Source: Casuarius casuarius
Taxonomy: Eukaryota; Chordata; Aves; Casuariiformes; Casuariidae
DNA length: 64,000 nucleotides
NCBI GenBank assembly: GCA_003342895.1
Contig: PTFA01000159.1
Coordinates: forward strand, 1,349,233 to 1,413,232
Reading direction: 5' to 3'
Under the pieces are notes generated by a model. It was given only the letters and a program-made list of their open reading frames with translations. It was not told where the DNA came from and did not search any database. Shown in pieces: positions 12,240 through 26,200 of this stretch (its first letter is position 1; each line of letters starts with the position of its first letter). The position numbers and the translations under genes were made by a program.

Positions 12240-12790
12240 TGAATGACTGGAAAATAAAATGGTAGGTGGAATTAAATATCAGTAAGTACAAAGTAATTGT
12301 ACAAGTAATTGTACGAAGTAATTCATGCTGGATAAAGTAACCTTAATTATGCAAGTACAGCAATGGGGTCCATGTTAGTTGTCAGCATTGAGCTGAAGAC
12401 ATTGTGCAGTCACTGTAAATAGCCCTTGTAAAACGGGTCAGTGCTTAGAGGTGACCAGAAATCCCAAAGAATAGTAGTAACTATGAGGAAAGGAAGTACG
12501 GACAGACTATAATGCAGCATTATGCTGTTGTGTAATCACAGTTTGTCCACATCTTGAATGCAGTTTTAGTTCCTGTTCCTCATGATGCACTTAAGTAGAA
12601 AACAGAGCACGGCAGCAAGGACAATCCAAAGCATGGACTGGCTTTCATATATGGAGGAGCTACACAAGCTAGAAAAAAAAAGAGATTCCTGAGAGGATCC
12701 AAGTATATATTTATAAAATATATGATTATACGGCCATGAAAAGCATTAAGAAGTTAAATGGGTAGCATGAAATGAATGGAATTGCCAGTG
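12240..12790 (+). mobile_element. Ancient CR1/L3-like LINE fossil (3' ORF2 region)
   Basis: Degraded blocks appear in the order of an amniote CR1/L3-type ORF2 3' region: a TGGAAAATAAAATGG-type start, CAAAGTAATTCATGCTGGA, CACATCTTGAATGCAGTTT, a GCAGCAAGGACAATCC block near 12613, and TATAAAATATATGATTATA near 12712. The element is riddled with stops and indels, so it is old and inactive. A small 13-bp tandem expansion (about 12286-12325) sits inside it. The family was recognised from memory; the ends are approximate, and a RepeatMasker run would settle them. Confidence 0.6.
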
Positions 12791-13448
12791 AAAGGAATAA
12801 AACATAAATGTATGATCAGCTAAGTTGAGTACAGTCATTCTAAAGTTTGCAATCAGATTCCACAAAAATTATGGTGTTATCACACAGATGGCAGCAGATG
12901 ATGCAAGCAAATATTTCAGTAAATTCTCAAAGAACATTCATTCTTAGTTAACAATTAAAACTGGACAAATAATTAAGATAAAGCACTAATGCATTTGGCT
13001 ACTTTGTACTAACTGTTATGAATAATTGTTTTGACTTTTTCACAAGTGCATTCTAGCAACAAATTTTGGTCTGTAGCTCTTTCACAAGGAAATTGTTGTT
13101 AGCATTCTGTATTCAGAAATACTAATAATATTAGCTCAGCATCACTCAGTTGATGATGTTTCTATGCTTATGCTCAGATTGGAAATAGTATCAGATTTCC
13201 TGTATAAATACCTTTATTTGCTTTTCATATTATTCTTCATTTATTTCTCAGGAGTCTCTGTTTCTCAAGAATAATGATGATGTGATACTGATTTGTTAAC
13301 GCATTTGTGGAAAACACTAAATGTGCTTAAAAAGGAGAATTCTGTAGAGAAATACTGCAGTCTTTCTATTAATGGATTACAGTTCTAAGAGTTTTTTTCA
13401 GATGCTAGAAATTTTGGAGTTTTCTCCAACAGATCTGTTTGAAAAGAT

Positions 13449-13468
13449 ACTAAAATCATGATTTTAGT
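13449..13468. repeat. 20-bp perfect palindrome
   Basis: ACTAAAATCATGATTTTAGT equals its own reverse complement. It stands alone in AT-rich intron with no adjacent terminal repeats. Confidence 0.85.
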
Positions 13469-14732
13469 TCAGAAAGCATTTGAGTGTGTTAAGAATATGT
13501 TTAGGATTTTTTCCACATAGGATTCCTTACTGAATCAGTGCTGTAGTGTTGAACTCTGGAGCTTTTCAAGAAAAACTAAATGAATTGCCATCTCTCTGCA
13601 TGTACACACTGCTTTTTTGATAAACACATGCATGTTGACAGCTCTCATTCCATCATTCTATCCCAGTATATACTTGTAAAGAATTTGTATACTGAATGCT
13701 CCTTTTTAAAAATGAGATGAATAGATACACACACTAACTGGTAAGGGAGAGGGCAAATATTATGATAAAATCAGAGGTAGTGGGATTTGAATGGATTGTC
13801 TAGTTCTCATAAACACAGCTGGTGAGCATTGCAGTGGGTATAAAGTATGTTATGAAAGATTGCCAAGTCTCCTTCTTTCTGTCCCTCTCATATTAATTAA
13901 AAGTCATTATGAATAGAAGACTTCTAGATTATGAAAAAGTGCACCTGACATCAGTGAGAGTCAGATCAGATCCTCCTTCTTGGTTTTTGTTTTGATTAAG
14001 GGAACCAAGTTGCTTAGGTAAAGCTCAGCTATATCTGATTCAAAGGGAAAAAACCAAACAAGCATACTAAACTGAAATTTTGCCTAAATTAAAATGATTT
14101 TCATACATTCATACATTTATACTGCTGGAAGTTGAGGGTAAATCCCTGATAAACAATTATTTTACTCCTCAAGCAATAAGATAAATAAGATGTGATTATA
14201 GACAGTAGCGAACAGTATGTGTGCACAGAGCCTTTGTCTGGCCTTCTTCATATGCACTGTTTTGAAGGAGAGGTAGTGTCCTCTGCTCACAGGCATAAAC
14301 ACAAGCTCACAGAACTTGGTTTCTGAACCATCTGTGACATTTTGATAGCCACTCCTTTTTCGATGTCTGCAGAAAATATTGTGTAAGTATCTATTAGTTT
14401 TAGCTGTATGACTGTTTCAAAAAGGTGGGCTATGTTATCAGTGCACTTCTCTGCAGCAAGTCGTCATTTCATAAGTTCAACCTTGATGAAGTCTAGCAAG
14501 CACTTAGCTGCAATGTTATTCTCCATTAACGCTATAAGAACAGTTAATTCATTTTCCATGTACTTTTCTGAAGAGCTAATAGTATTAAAAACATCTACCC
14601 AGAGCATGTCACTGATGAGCAGTTTCTTATATTAAAAACACTTACTCTGTATCTAGCACATTTTGCATTTGCATCTATTAAAATGCATGAAACATCCATC
14701 ATAACATTTTAAGTGCTCAATAGCTTATTACT

Positions 14733-14789
14733 GGAACCACATAACTGCTTCCTTATTATCTCTTCTTGACCGTGACTTTAACAAATTAT
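14733..14789 (+). repeat. 57-bp direct duplication, copy 2
   Basis: Second copy of the block at 12071-12127, about 93% identical, same orientation. Flanks beyond the 57 bp do not align clearly. Confidence 0.8.
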
Positions 14790-17700
14790 ATCGAGGTAGT
14801 AGTTAAAATTTCCATCCAAATACGTTTCTCTTTTGGATGACATGTCAAGAGGTTAACTTATGCTCCCTTCCAGCTGATTTCTAGGCCTCAATCCATCAGA
14901 CAAGTCACTTCAAAGGAGATATTACTCTGTTACGTTGAGACATCAAGATAATGGCTAAAGTTGGCTCTCTGAGATGCAGTCCCCCTTGGGAAGTGTGCAG
15001 AGAATTCTTCAGCATTTGTTTGTCTAGGCAGTTCTGAAGAAACAAGACACACGATGAAGACCAAGACATGGAATGAGGAAAAGCTATTACAGAAAACAGG
15101 GAGCTGTGGTTAATATAGCTTAAACTATTTTTTAAATATTATTTCTCATTCATTTTACGTTCTGTGAGATTTTCCTCCAGGAATTGAAGTGCATGTATGT
15201 AGAATTAATATTGCATTAGTTAAAAGTTCCTCTCTATCTCTGCACCTTAAGTCTTTTCTCACTAATAGTAAAATGTGTCTGGAAAAGAAAGACCAAATAG
15301 GTAAGTTAACACTTCCATCTTTCAGTCACATGCCATGAACTGTTTATGTATGATTTGTTGAAATCAGATCAGAAATGAGAAATAGCAAGTATAGTATGCT
15401 TACAACCATCTAAGTAATTCTAGTTTCACTAAAATTTAAATGCTACAATTGTGAGGATAAGTGAAGATTACTCATTGAATTTATGGCCTGGTTAATGCTA
15501 TACTTTAAATTGCCCATGCGTTTATTTCTGCATAAAATTACAGCAACTTGAAAGCAAGTATGCTATTTCTAATGGGGGAGCAATGCAGATGTATACCACA
15601 GGAGCTTTCAGAGGAAGAAGTTTCCTTGCATCTCCAGTTACTAACATTTTGCAGATGACAGAAGACACTTAGGAAGTCGTGAATAAGAGCAGCACTAGCT
15701 AGAGAAAGCTACAGCATGGCTGCTTGATTTCCTAAACCAACATAAATCAAGATACAGTGTGCCTTAACAAAGTGCAAGTAGGAACTTTTGTTAAGAAGCT
15801 GATTTGTTTGTCATCTGCTGACAGTGAACCCATTCCTTAAAAGAGATAATAAATAGTAAAAGAGCATTTAAGATATTCTCTCAATGTTGAAATCAGTTCC
15901 GGCTACTCAATTTACAAGGTCTTCGTTTTGTTTTGTTTTAGTTTTGTACAGACATACAAGAGATAATAAATAACAAGCAGGACATAACAGATAGCAAAAG
16001 GTGCTTGACTGTCTATTGTTAGCATGTGGGTGTCTCAATTAACTATAGCTTCATTTGTAGACCATAAATAAGTATATGCCTGGGAAAGTGATAGTTTAGA
16101 AGCAGCGGAAGTGCAGCTTGAAAAGCTTGATGCAGAAGGCAGATTAGTGTCACCAGAAAAAAGATTTCATTTGAGGAAAAGAAACACACATTGGTCTTCT
16201 GGGTAAGAAATGCCTTGAAGAAAGCTTGAAGAGTTACAGTACGGTTAACTTTATTAAAATGCCAAATTAAACTTATTCAAATTGTCTCAAACAGTCTCAA
16301 ACATAAGAGCTATTTAAGACAGCTGAGTAGTTTTGTTCCCAATAAAATCTTTATTGGAATAAGTACGTAGTAGTTTTCTAAATCTTATTTTATGCCCAAG
16401 TATCCTGTAAGAGTATATCTAGAAAATCCTATTTGTACAGGGAAGAGAAGTTCCCTGATTATTAGTATTCAGGTTGCTTTCTTACAGGTAAGGGATATCA
16501 GACCTTCCTGCTCTCAAAATCAAAAGGAAAATTTAAAGAACACTCAAGGTATCATCTGCAATTTTACTCTGCAAAATTTAGGATTTTTTTCTTCCATATA
16601 AGAATGATTCAAAAACTATATTAATGTGTATTATTCACCCTTTCATGATACTGGAGCATTTAAATCTTAAAGTACATATTCAGTTTATATGTTCCTGTTG
16701 CTCTCTGTATGCTAAGTACCCCTCACATGTGTATCATGGAGAATTTCAGCTGTCTTTTAAATCCTGGATGCAATCTGGTGTAGCTGAACTGATGGTTCTC
16801 CAGGAGTTGTAAAGGGCAGTACAGCAAACTGTCACGAACTATTACACTATAATGATGACACTTTAGAATAATCAAACTTAGAGTAAGAAGGACATGACAT
16901 AGTAACAAAGGAATATATGAATCAGGAGCAGTGTGTTTCTGTGAGTATTTTGAGATATAGTTTAAGAATATACAGTAAAAGACGCCTAGGCCTTGTATGT
17001 CCTCTGTTGTGTAAGTCAGAAAAGATGAAACCAATCCCATACCCATGAAAGTTGTGGGAGCTGTTGTTTATAGAACAGGGATCACCCTTTCTATTCATCT
17101 GTAATTTTTGAAAATAATCTGAATTGTCTATTTTGGTGCTCCTTGCTTGACTCCTGTGTATATATAGATGCATCCAAGAATAAGCAGTCTCAAGAAATTA
17201 TGTGGGTTTTGATCCATAATGAGTATAAAAATATTTTAAAGCATTTAAATAATAATAATTGCAAATCTTTAAACGGTATTCTATTTACTATTAACTAACT
17301 AGGGTAAATGTTTTAATTCACTGTTTTTGTTTAAAAAAAAATAAAAAGATATTAGTGTGAGACTTAGTTGTTTACATATTTTGAAACAGCTGTGCCTTGG
17401 GATGAAGACACCTGTAAATTAAGAGGGGCTTATTCTTAAAATAAAGTCACAGTCCAAATTTTTTTTCCTTTCTGTGCCAGCTAGCTATCAATCTGCTTAT
17501 TCTTAAACACGATGTTCAATATATAATGGTAAAATGAAATATTTAAAAGTGTTTTTTTCTGTTATGTTCACTTTTGCCTAAGTATAAAGGTAATGTTGTT
17601 TATAAAAAGGTAAATTATGGATAAGTATACTTAAACTCTAGTTACTTATTTTAAAATGTTCTTCAGAGTTTTGACAATCTTGGTTTGCTATAAATGGGCA

Positions 17701-18349
17701 CAGTCAATATCCGAGTCAGAAAGGCTAATGCGTGTTCAAAACTGTTTCTGCTTCTTTTCAGTTGTCAGTTATAGTCTAACCAAAGTATTACAAATATTCC
17801 AGTTCTCTCAGGAAAAATAATTAAGTGCACCAATTTTTTCTGCACAAATCACTGCAAGTTACATTATTTTTCCCTCACTCGGTTTAAGTGGAAAGAAAGA
17901 GGGAAGGCTTAGTAGTAGAAATGGTAGCATAGGTTTTTATGATCCATAAAGGATGCCTCCATCATCAGGCTCCACTTAAAGATCTAATATAGGTAATTTT
18001 GCAGTCCTGTTACCTGCAGCATCTGTGTACCTCATAGTCTTCATTGCATTTATTACCTGTTTCACAATTCAGGAAGTCAGTATCAGTGACTAAAGCCCTG
18101 ATATTCAGATAGCCATCTCCTGGTGAAATCATTCTTCCAAGTCAGAATTGCTCCCAAGTCTCTTTTGTTCGGAGGAGACATCAAGGAAGCTGGGGCACTT
18201 TTTTGAATAGTAACCTTTAGAGATGATGTCTAAGAAAAAGGAGATTGCCAAGTGAATCATTCCCATTGCTTTGAAAGCTTAGAGGAATATCCTCAATGTT
18301 TCAAGAAATCCAGGACGGGAAGCATATATGTTTCTGCCTTTGTACTTTG

Positions 18350-18363
18350 TTTTTTTTTTTTTT
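18350..18363. repeat. Poly-T run
   Basis: Homopolymer of about 14 T inside the 24-kb intron; no other element attached. Confidence 0.75.
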
Positions 18364-18599
18364 GAGTATTCAAGAACATGACTCTGTTGGCTGAGGTGAA
18401 AATCTAACTCCTCTTCAAAAAACAGAAAATGAACTTCAACTCATCTTAACATCTCTTTTTTTCCCTTTAGTTTAAGTTTCTTCCCTTAGTTTCCCACAAA
18501 TCATTATAATTGACAGAACTCTATATTCACACAGAATTAATGAATATTGGACACCCCAGGTTGCATTAAAGTCATATCAGAATAGTGAATATTTACGTA

Positions 18600-18612
18600 A
18601 AAAAAAAAAAAA
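18600..18612. repeat. Poly-A run
   Basis: Homopolymer of about 13 A; no retroposon body recognised upstream. Confidence 0.75.
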
Positions 18613-20256
18613 GTTGAATTGCAGATATGGTTGAAATTGGGGTTCCATGTTAGTCTTGGTACTATTTTACACAAAAGTTGCCAAGTAAATTCTTGTGGTT
18701 TTTGATTATATTCCTATTATAGGAGGAAAAAAAGGCAAACAAAAAGTAGACCTCAAAGTGAATTAGCCATTTCTTTTTCTACCAGATTTACAAAGCATTT
18801 TGTTAAGTGGGAGTTGTAGAGAATTTTTTCATTGAAACAAAATTTCAGTATAAGAAAGATCCCTACAGAATAAACATATTGCACAGGAAAATTTTAGCCG
18901 TGTAAATTGATTAAAATTTTCCATTTTATTCTTCCTTGTGGAATATATTGTTTTACACTAGATCATCCCAATAGGGTACATTTTGATTATCAAGCCAAAT
19001 GGCTGTTTTCCCTGTATTATTCCATGTTAGCCTAGGTGAGTTGTTTCAGTGACTTAGCGCAGGTCCTTGAAGCCCCTCTGTGGCCAAGCATCCCCGCTAG
19101 TTTCCCTTACTGGGGTGCACTCTGATCTTCTCTCGGACTCGACTACAGTAGCATTTTGGACCTGGGAAGCTAGAAGGGAAAACACAGTAGCAGGCTTGTG
19201 AAATAGCTGCCTTCATAGTGAAGAGCACTGGAGTAGCTTAGAGGTGAACTGAAGCCAAACACGTTGATTGGAAAGTGTTGAAGCACCTTATTTTGTCAAA
19301 ACAAAATGTTTAAGCATATTCAGATTAAAATTCTTAGAATTTTTCATTCTAGCAGCAATATCAAACTAAGGCAAAACCGAAATAAGATTTACCAGAAGTC
19401 ACACAGGTTGTTTCTGCAAGCAAATCTCCTGAAGTGCTAGGATTTGGGCCCAGTCTAAAAAGTTTACCATTATGCAAGGCAGGCTGTGATCTTACCGTCT
19501 ATTACTTATGCCACATCATCTCCCCAAGTGCTCTTGTTAGCCTACAGTAAATACAAAGTAGATAATCTTGCATTGAAACTTAAAATTTACAGAGGTAGTT
19601 AGCTGAGAATTGTCATGTGCTGAACGTTCACACTGGACTTACCTACAGCAAAGTTGCCCCGTTTCTCAGTTGTCAGGTTCAACATAATTTCTGGAAACTT
19701 GTCTCAAAGCGTTCAGCAGTGAGCTGAAAAAGCAACAACTGTATGTTTCGAGTTATTGACTTTACTGTGCTTTAGTTCAGGGCCTCAGGGTGGATTCATA
19801 AAACCTTTAGTGCCGTTAGCACATTTTCTCTGATAGTCATGTTCCTTAGAGAATGGTACAAAAGAGAAACTGTACTCTTATTAAAAATACAGAGATTTAG
19901 CTGACTTCTGGTTTTTAGCTTTCAAAAGATACTTTCCTTCCATTATTTCCAGAAGAAGGAAATGTCCCTGTCCTTAGGGTTATTTGTGTTTCTCTTACTA
20001 GATATGATTTACGGAACTAAATTAAAATGCAGCTGATTCCTAACCAAAAAAGTTTTAAATAAAGCAATGTATTGAGAAATGTCTCTGAACTGGGTTAGAG
20101 AATTAATGATGAAATAACAAAATCAATGTTAGCCTTTCAAGTTGCGCTCTAGGTTCATGTGTAAACGTGTTTGTAATTCCAAAAACAGGTTTTCTTAAAT
20201 GTGGCTCAACTAATATAGATACAATTATTAACAAGAAAAGCATGCTTCAGATTTTG

Positions 20257-20282
20257 AGTGTGTGTGTGTATATATATATATG
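20257..20282. repeat. (TG)n(TA)n microsatellite
   Basis: A short TG run passes into a TA run over 26 bp. Confidence 0.85.
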
Positions 20283-20986
20283 TACTACATATATTTTCGA
20301 TGAGGCAGGAGAGTCTAGACACCAAGACTTCCAACTCGAAAGTTTACTACTTTGTGATCTTTCTTTCACCATCTTAGTGAAATTAAGCAGTGGTCTTTGT
20401 TCTGTTTGAAGCGAATAGGCTTTCACAGGACAAGCATTTATCATCGGCACCTTTCTTGGCAAACAGAAAGAAACCTCAGATTTAATTTAGTCAAATTATT
20501 GCCAGTGTATGTTTGTTCTGCCCTCACAATTTGATCTACTGGCTCTATTTAGATACTTAGGTGTCATCAACAGTGTCATATCTCAGAGCTTTAAAGAAAT
20601 TAATGGACAGATGTTTGCCCTGTTGTAGCACAAGTTGGATAGCTTGTTTATGGCAAAAGGTAGACAAGGTTGGAGAGGGTAAATACTGAGCAGCCCAGAC
20701 GGTGGGCAGGTGGCAAGGGAGGTACCTTAGAAGAAAAGAGAAAGAAGAAAGAGGCAGATATAAGAGAGATGGCTGAGAGACAGTGAGAAACAGATCTAAG
20801 AAACAGGAAGATCGCAAAGGGTCATCAACAGAGTGGTTGCTATAAAAACTGCCTAAATCACCAAATAATGTGTGCACTCTCTGTCTTGTTGATTCCTGGC
20901 TTTCTGCAAGGAAGGAGCATAACAGGAAACATCACAGTCTGAGCTGGACCTGAAAAAGAAAAGCAAAAGAGGAGAATTCGGGATGC

Positions 20987-21066
20987 CTGCAATATATAAT
21001 ATTGCAGAATATATATATCTATATATTCTGAGGTAATATGTATGTATATCTAATATATCTATATAT
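20987..21066. repeat. AT-rich hairpin cluster
   Basis: Two perfect inverted repeats overlap by 3 bp. CTGCAATAT/ATATTGCAG spans 20987-21007 with a 3-nt loop, and CAGAATATATA/TATATATTCTG spans 21005-21030 with a 4-nt loop. Further TATC/TATA repeats follow to 21066. The region could form cruciforms or arise from microsatellite slippage. Confidence 0.75.
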
Positions 21067-21996
21067 AAGTATTGCACAAAGAGATGGATACGGGATTTAA
21101 AGCAGGACAGAAGTAAAGCTCAGTCAACACTCTTGTGATTCATCTTAAAAAGCTGTAAAAAATACATACAATATATATGTTCAGTATATATATGTATTCA
21201 CATAAATAGATGCACAGACTTTTTGTGAACATGTTCATGCATTTGTTCTTTAAGTGATTCAAGCATGTTTTCCTAGATGGGCTCCTTCTATCTAACTTTA
21301 CATATATGGAAAAAAAAATAGCTCAGTGGCAATGACTAGAAAATTTTTTGTTCTCAGGCCTGGCTATGATACCCGATGCCTGGAATGGTTGATTCTTTTA
21401 CACGCATCTATGGATTTTTCACCCCGGTATATTCACTAAGTGTGTTGGTTTTCCTTAACAGTGAACTACATCAACATTAAATGCAGTCTGTTTGTAGTTT
21501 GGTCATTTAAAAGAAGCCAATAACATTTTCTTAAGTATTTTGCTTAGCTTTCTGCCTTTGTGTATGAGGATGCATGTAGTGATTGAATATTATAAGATGT
21601 TTCTGTTACTCAGAATAGTAAGGGAAAATCTATTCTGCAACTGGAATGATTAAGGCTAATGAAAGATGTTAGTGGCTCTAATCTCCTTCATTTTAATTTC
21701 CAAAATGTCAGTTGTTTTTTTTAAGTAACAAAAATACGCTAAACTGACAATACTTTACCCAAATTGCCAAAAGCAATTTGGCCTTTAATAAAGCTATTGT
21801 GGGCTGGAACATTTTGATCAAGCAGTGCAGATTGATGTGTTTTGCTTGATACGATTCAGTGAATGTATTGTTCCTGTAGAAGTTGAAGTTTGAGTCTGTT
21901 AGGAAGAAAAGTACAATTGACAAAGTTTCTTTTGCCTGCAATAAGATTTTGTCAAGTTAATTTGTCAATTAGCTTTAGATGATAAACTGATACACA

Positions 21997-22040
21997 TCAC
22001 TGGTCTTTAAAAAGCAAATCACTGGTCTTTAAAAAGCAAA
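21997..22040 (+). repeat. 22-bp tandem duplication
   Basis: Two exact adjacent copies of TCACTGGTCTTTAAAAAGCAAA-type sequence (21997-22018 and 22019-22040). Lack of divergence points to a recent slippage event. Confidence 0.9.
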
Positions 22041-23198
22041 TAATTTTTTCTGTTAGTAAGAAACAGGCATAGTCAGGCAATTTCAGGGTGATACAGACGC
22101 AGCATTTAAAATACTGTTGATCACTATTATAATTAACTTTTAAAATTCAAGTTTGCAAATGAGTTGTTGAGAAGACCAGAATTGTTTTGGCAGCCAACCA
22201 CCATAGTAAAGATGATGAAGATTTAGAGGCCGTTCCCTGTTTGCCTATGCTTCTGCACCTGGTTGTGGAGGAAGCCTCTCTGCACTTTCTCCATGCTGCA
22301 GGCTGCTGCCTGATAGAGGCACCTCACATGGTTTGCACAGGGGCTGTGAGACTGGCTGCTTGCTAGAACAGAGCTAGATTATAGGCAGGCTAGATTTGCC
22401 CTGAAAAGCAGAGTAAATGAGGCTGCCCAGGTATCCACGCTAACTCACTCAGGTATTTCTCAGACCCACTCAGCTGTCTTTTCTTTACAGTTCAGCTTGC
22501 TGTGTAGACGTATCTTAGCTTCAGGAGACACCAGGTAAAATCCTGGCATCCCTGGCAAAGTAATATTTTCTGTTAACATCAGTCATGTCAGGTTTACATC
22601 CTTTTTGTCCACTTATTCCATCAAGTTTCAAATGCAAAATCCCACTTAATACTGCTTGTTGTAATGTGCACAGTTATCTGCTAGCAAGCTAGCCTGAAAC
22701 CAGAGATGTATTTTATATTGGCCTATAAATAGATAGTAATGTTTTCCTGTGACAGGCTTGGGTTATGCAGGTTAGTGTAGTATTCCTTGAAACATCTAGT
22801 CTCCTTTGCTAGTCTCTATTTACTTTTTCTTGCTTTCTGTGCTTGAAGATTTTCATTATCTACCTTTGTTCATAGAATTTAATGCTCCAAGCAACTCTGG
22901 GTGGTATTTTGTATCTGCCTTGGTGGTGATGGATGGCATAGTAGGAGCCAATAGAAATTGCTATCTTTGGTTCAGATAACTGGTTTTGAATGTGTTTTAG
23001 TACAATACCAAAGCTAACATATTGTTTCAAAATGAATGCTTAGTTTTTTGATGTTCCTTTCAAATATTTGGTTAAAAGACCTCCCAGTTTAAGTACAGCA
23101 GGATAAGTATCTGTGAGAGAAACAGTAAGCATGCATGTTCCTATCAAGTTAACAGGTCTAGCCGAAATCAGCAGATTTTCAGTGCTTGGACTAGGCTG

Positions 23199-23246
23199 AA
23201 AATGCTCCTTACTTGCTAGTAAAAAATGCTCCTTACTCACTAGTAA
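23199..23246 (+). repeat. 24-bp tandem duplication
   Basis: Two adjacent copies beginning AAAATGCTCCTTACT (23199-23222 and 23223-23246) that differ at a few bases near TTGC/TCAC. Confidence 0.85.
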
Positions 23247-26200
23247 AGAGAGCAGGAGCCTTCAGAGTATTTAGTATATTGATATTCCATTGTAAATGAG
23301 ATTTTATTTTGGAGGTTTTTACTTCTTTCCATTAAATTTAGAAAGGACCAATGACAACTAGGTTCTAGATGAGGTGCTGAAAACAATTTGAGATAATTTA
23401 GCACTTCAAAATCCTTTTCTTTGGGTACCTACAGTAAGGATATAAGTTAAGATGTTTTGGGCTTTGCATTTTTTTATGTGAGCTATTTCATAATGAATTG
23501 CATCATCAACATTTGCACCTCTATCAGCTGGCTGCATAGTTTGCTTTTTCCCATGGGAAAACATGGCTGTACCAGCAATTACCTGATTATAAATGGTTAT
23601 GCAAATTTTACTGGTATGGACAACTGTGGTCAAATTTGTGGGAGCCAGAAAAGTGCCTGTATCTCTTTAATTCTGTATATTCTCTCTAGGGGTGCATCAG
23701 TTACTTCAGCCTTTAAAACAGAGAAAGAGCTGAATACTGATGTTGATAGTAAAATGCGTATTTAAGCAAAAGGAGGTACTTCGTGGATCTTTGCAGGTTA
23801 CTACCTCTCTCTGTCTGAAAGGAAAGGTTTAAGATACAATATTAGTAGATAGTAAGATAAGATATTAGTATCTAAGAGACTTAGTAGCTCAGAGAGTGAG
23901 TGAGTGCTGGGTACATGAAGCAAATGAACTGTGTGGTATCATAGAAAGAGACATAAATGAGTTCCAAGGGAAGCACAACAGGATGAATACATTAGGAGCT
24001 GAGGGACACAAGACTGGAAGGGTAGTATCAGTGCATAGAAAACACAGGAATCCATTTTAATTTTTTTTTAATTAGGGCTCTTGCTTAAAAAAAAAAAAAC
24101 AAGCAAAAAAACCCAACTAAAACCAAAACAATGATATTATGCCTGTTCTTATTTAAATACAGCAGCACTTTCTGTTGGTATGATTTTACTGAAGTAAATG
24201 GAATTAGGTAAGTGTGAAGTTGGAATAAAACTGGAAAACCAGTGATTTAGTAGATTTAGATTTGTCATAGATTCACTGTAAACTGTAGCACTGTGAACCA
24301 GGACAGAAGAATACTCTGAACTATTATGATCTGGATAATATGATCTCTAAGTTGATTTCAGGTCAATGTATTTGAAAGTTAGTGAGGAGAATACTAATTT
24401 AAACTATGTTTGAAGGTAGCCAACACCATTTAATAAAGTAGGTTAAGAATTTCCTCCTGCAGCCCTTGTGCTCTTGTATGGTATCAGGGGATTTCCATGT
24501 GTTGTTGTGTCTAGCTGTGTTTACACATTTAGAAAATTTTGTTCTAACTAAGTACAGTGCTCACTAGAACATCTACTACTTTTATATGCAAAACCATGTT
24601 CTTGGCCTGGAATCAGCCCAAGCCCTGCATTTTCTGTACAGGAGTGAAAGGCATCCATCCTTCCCCATCCACCTGTCCAGCCGCCATGGAAAGCTGGAGC
24701 TGCTTTGCAGAGGTGTGACACTGATGTGACAGTTGGACAATACCCGCACAGTGGATCTTGCTATTTTGTGGTTCCTTGTACTTCATATAACAAGGCAAAA
24801 ACTTCTTTTCTGTTGAGACCAGCTGCAGGAAAGGAGCCTCCTTTTCCATGCAAGGTAGTTAGTTTCTACAAGGCCAGGGCTGCTTGCAGGGCCTCGTCGA
24901 CGCTGCATGTTATACCCAGCTTTGGCCCTTCCACAGCCCTTTCACCCTACTTCCTCTTAATGCAGTTCTGGAAACTCGGGGAGGGAGATGCAGGCTTGTG
25001 GCTATGACATGGTTTATACTAAAGACAATTTACAGTTGATGGACAGCTCAGAAACTGTTCCTAATTGCTTTTCAGGGATGCAACACTGTGTAACGCTATG
25101 CTGATACCCATGCATTGCACGCGAAGGCAGATCACAAGTAGTTCTGACCGGGTTTTCTACTCGGAATACAGCTGCAAAGGAAACAGACTATATACAGAAA
25201 AACACAAATTTAATTTTACAACAGAAAGAATTTACAAGTTCCTAAGCATTAAAAGATAGTAGACATTTGTCTATATGAATGTGAGTATCCCTGTTGGATC
25301 TGATGTTTGTATACACTAAGACTCTCTTACATGAATGGGACCTTACAGAGAGCTGTTAATGAAAGAGCAAATTAAAATTACTTACACTTTCAGGTCTCTT
25401 TAGAGAGCTACTGTGAGATGAGGGAGAATAAGTAGTTCAACTCGGAATTAGAAAAAAAATCAGTTGGGCCCAAAAATCATGAGAAAGGGTTAATATGTTT
25501 CAAATAATAAAAAACAGTGATTTCCCAGGAGGCCTTTTGACTGTTACTGGAAATTTTACTCATGTCACTTAAGCATTTTTGTAAATCCTTCCCCTGTCTC
25601 TCAGATCTAGTTAGGAATTGTTTCCATTGAAGCCCCCAATAAAATATGGAAAAACAGAAGTTGCAAAGGAGCATGGTTCACTATATCTGTATCACCATAT
25701 CCAGAAAGGCCATTAATCACTTAAGATTAATGCAGAATTGGTCTTTCTTCTGTCAAGGAAAGTAAACATATAAGAAAAAGAGTAATTCAGGTAATTGACA
25801 CCGATGAGTAAACATACCTCTATTTCCACTGGGTTTGCATATCTTTCCTAGTGTAGTGTAAATACATAGGATTGACCAGGGGCGTATAGAGAAGGCAGCC
25901 TGATATTAGAATCTTGCTGCCTTTGCTAGAACTGTAACTAGTATTTTTATTCCTGGAGATCCCTTGTTAGACTCAGAATAACAAAGATTGCACACAAAAG
26001 TGGCACAATCAACAGCAATTAAAAAAATGCTGATAGAAAAATGGAAAAATAAAAGGAGGTTGAAATCTCTGTTAAATATGCTGCTGTAGCTCCTGCTGTG
26101 TAGCTGCTCTACAAAGAACAACTATGTCAAGCAATTGACCTCTTCCACCATGTGTAGCCAGCACTAGGTGGAAAGGAATCCAAAAAAACAAAAAGATATG

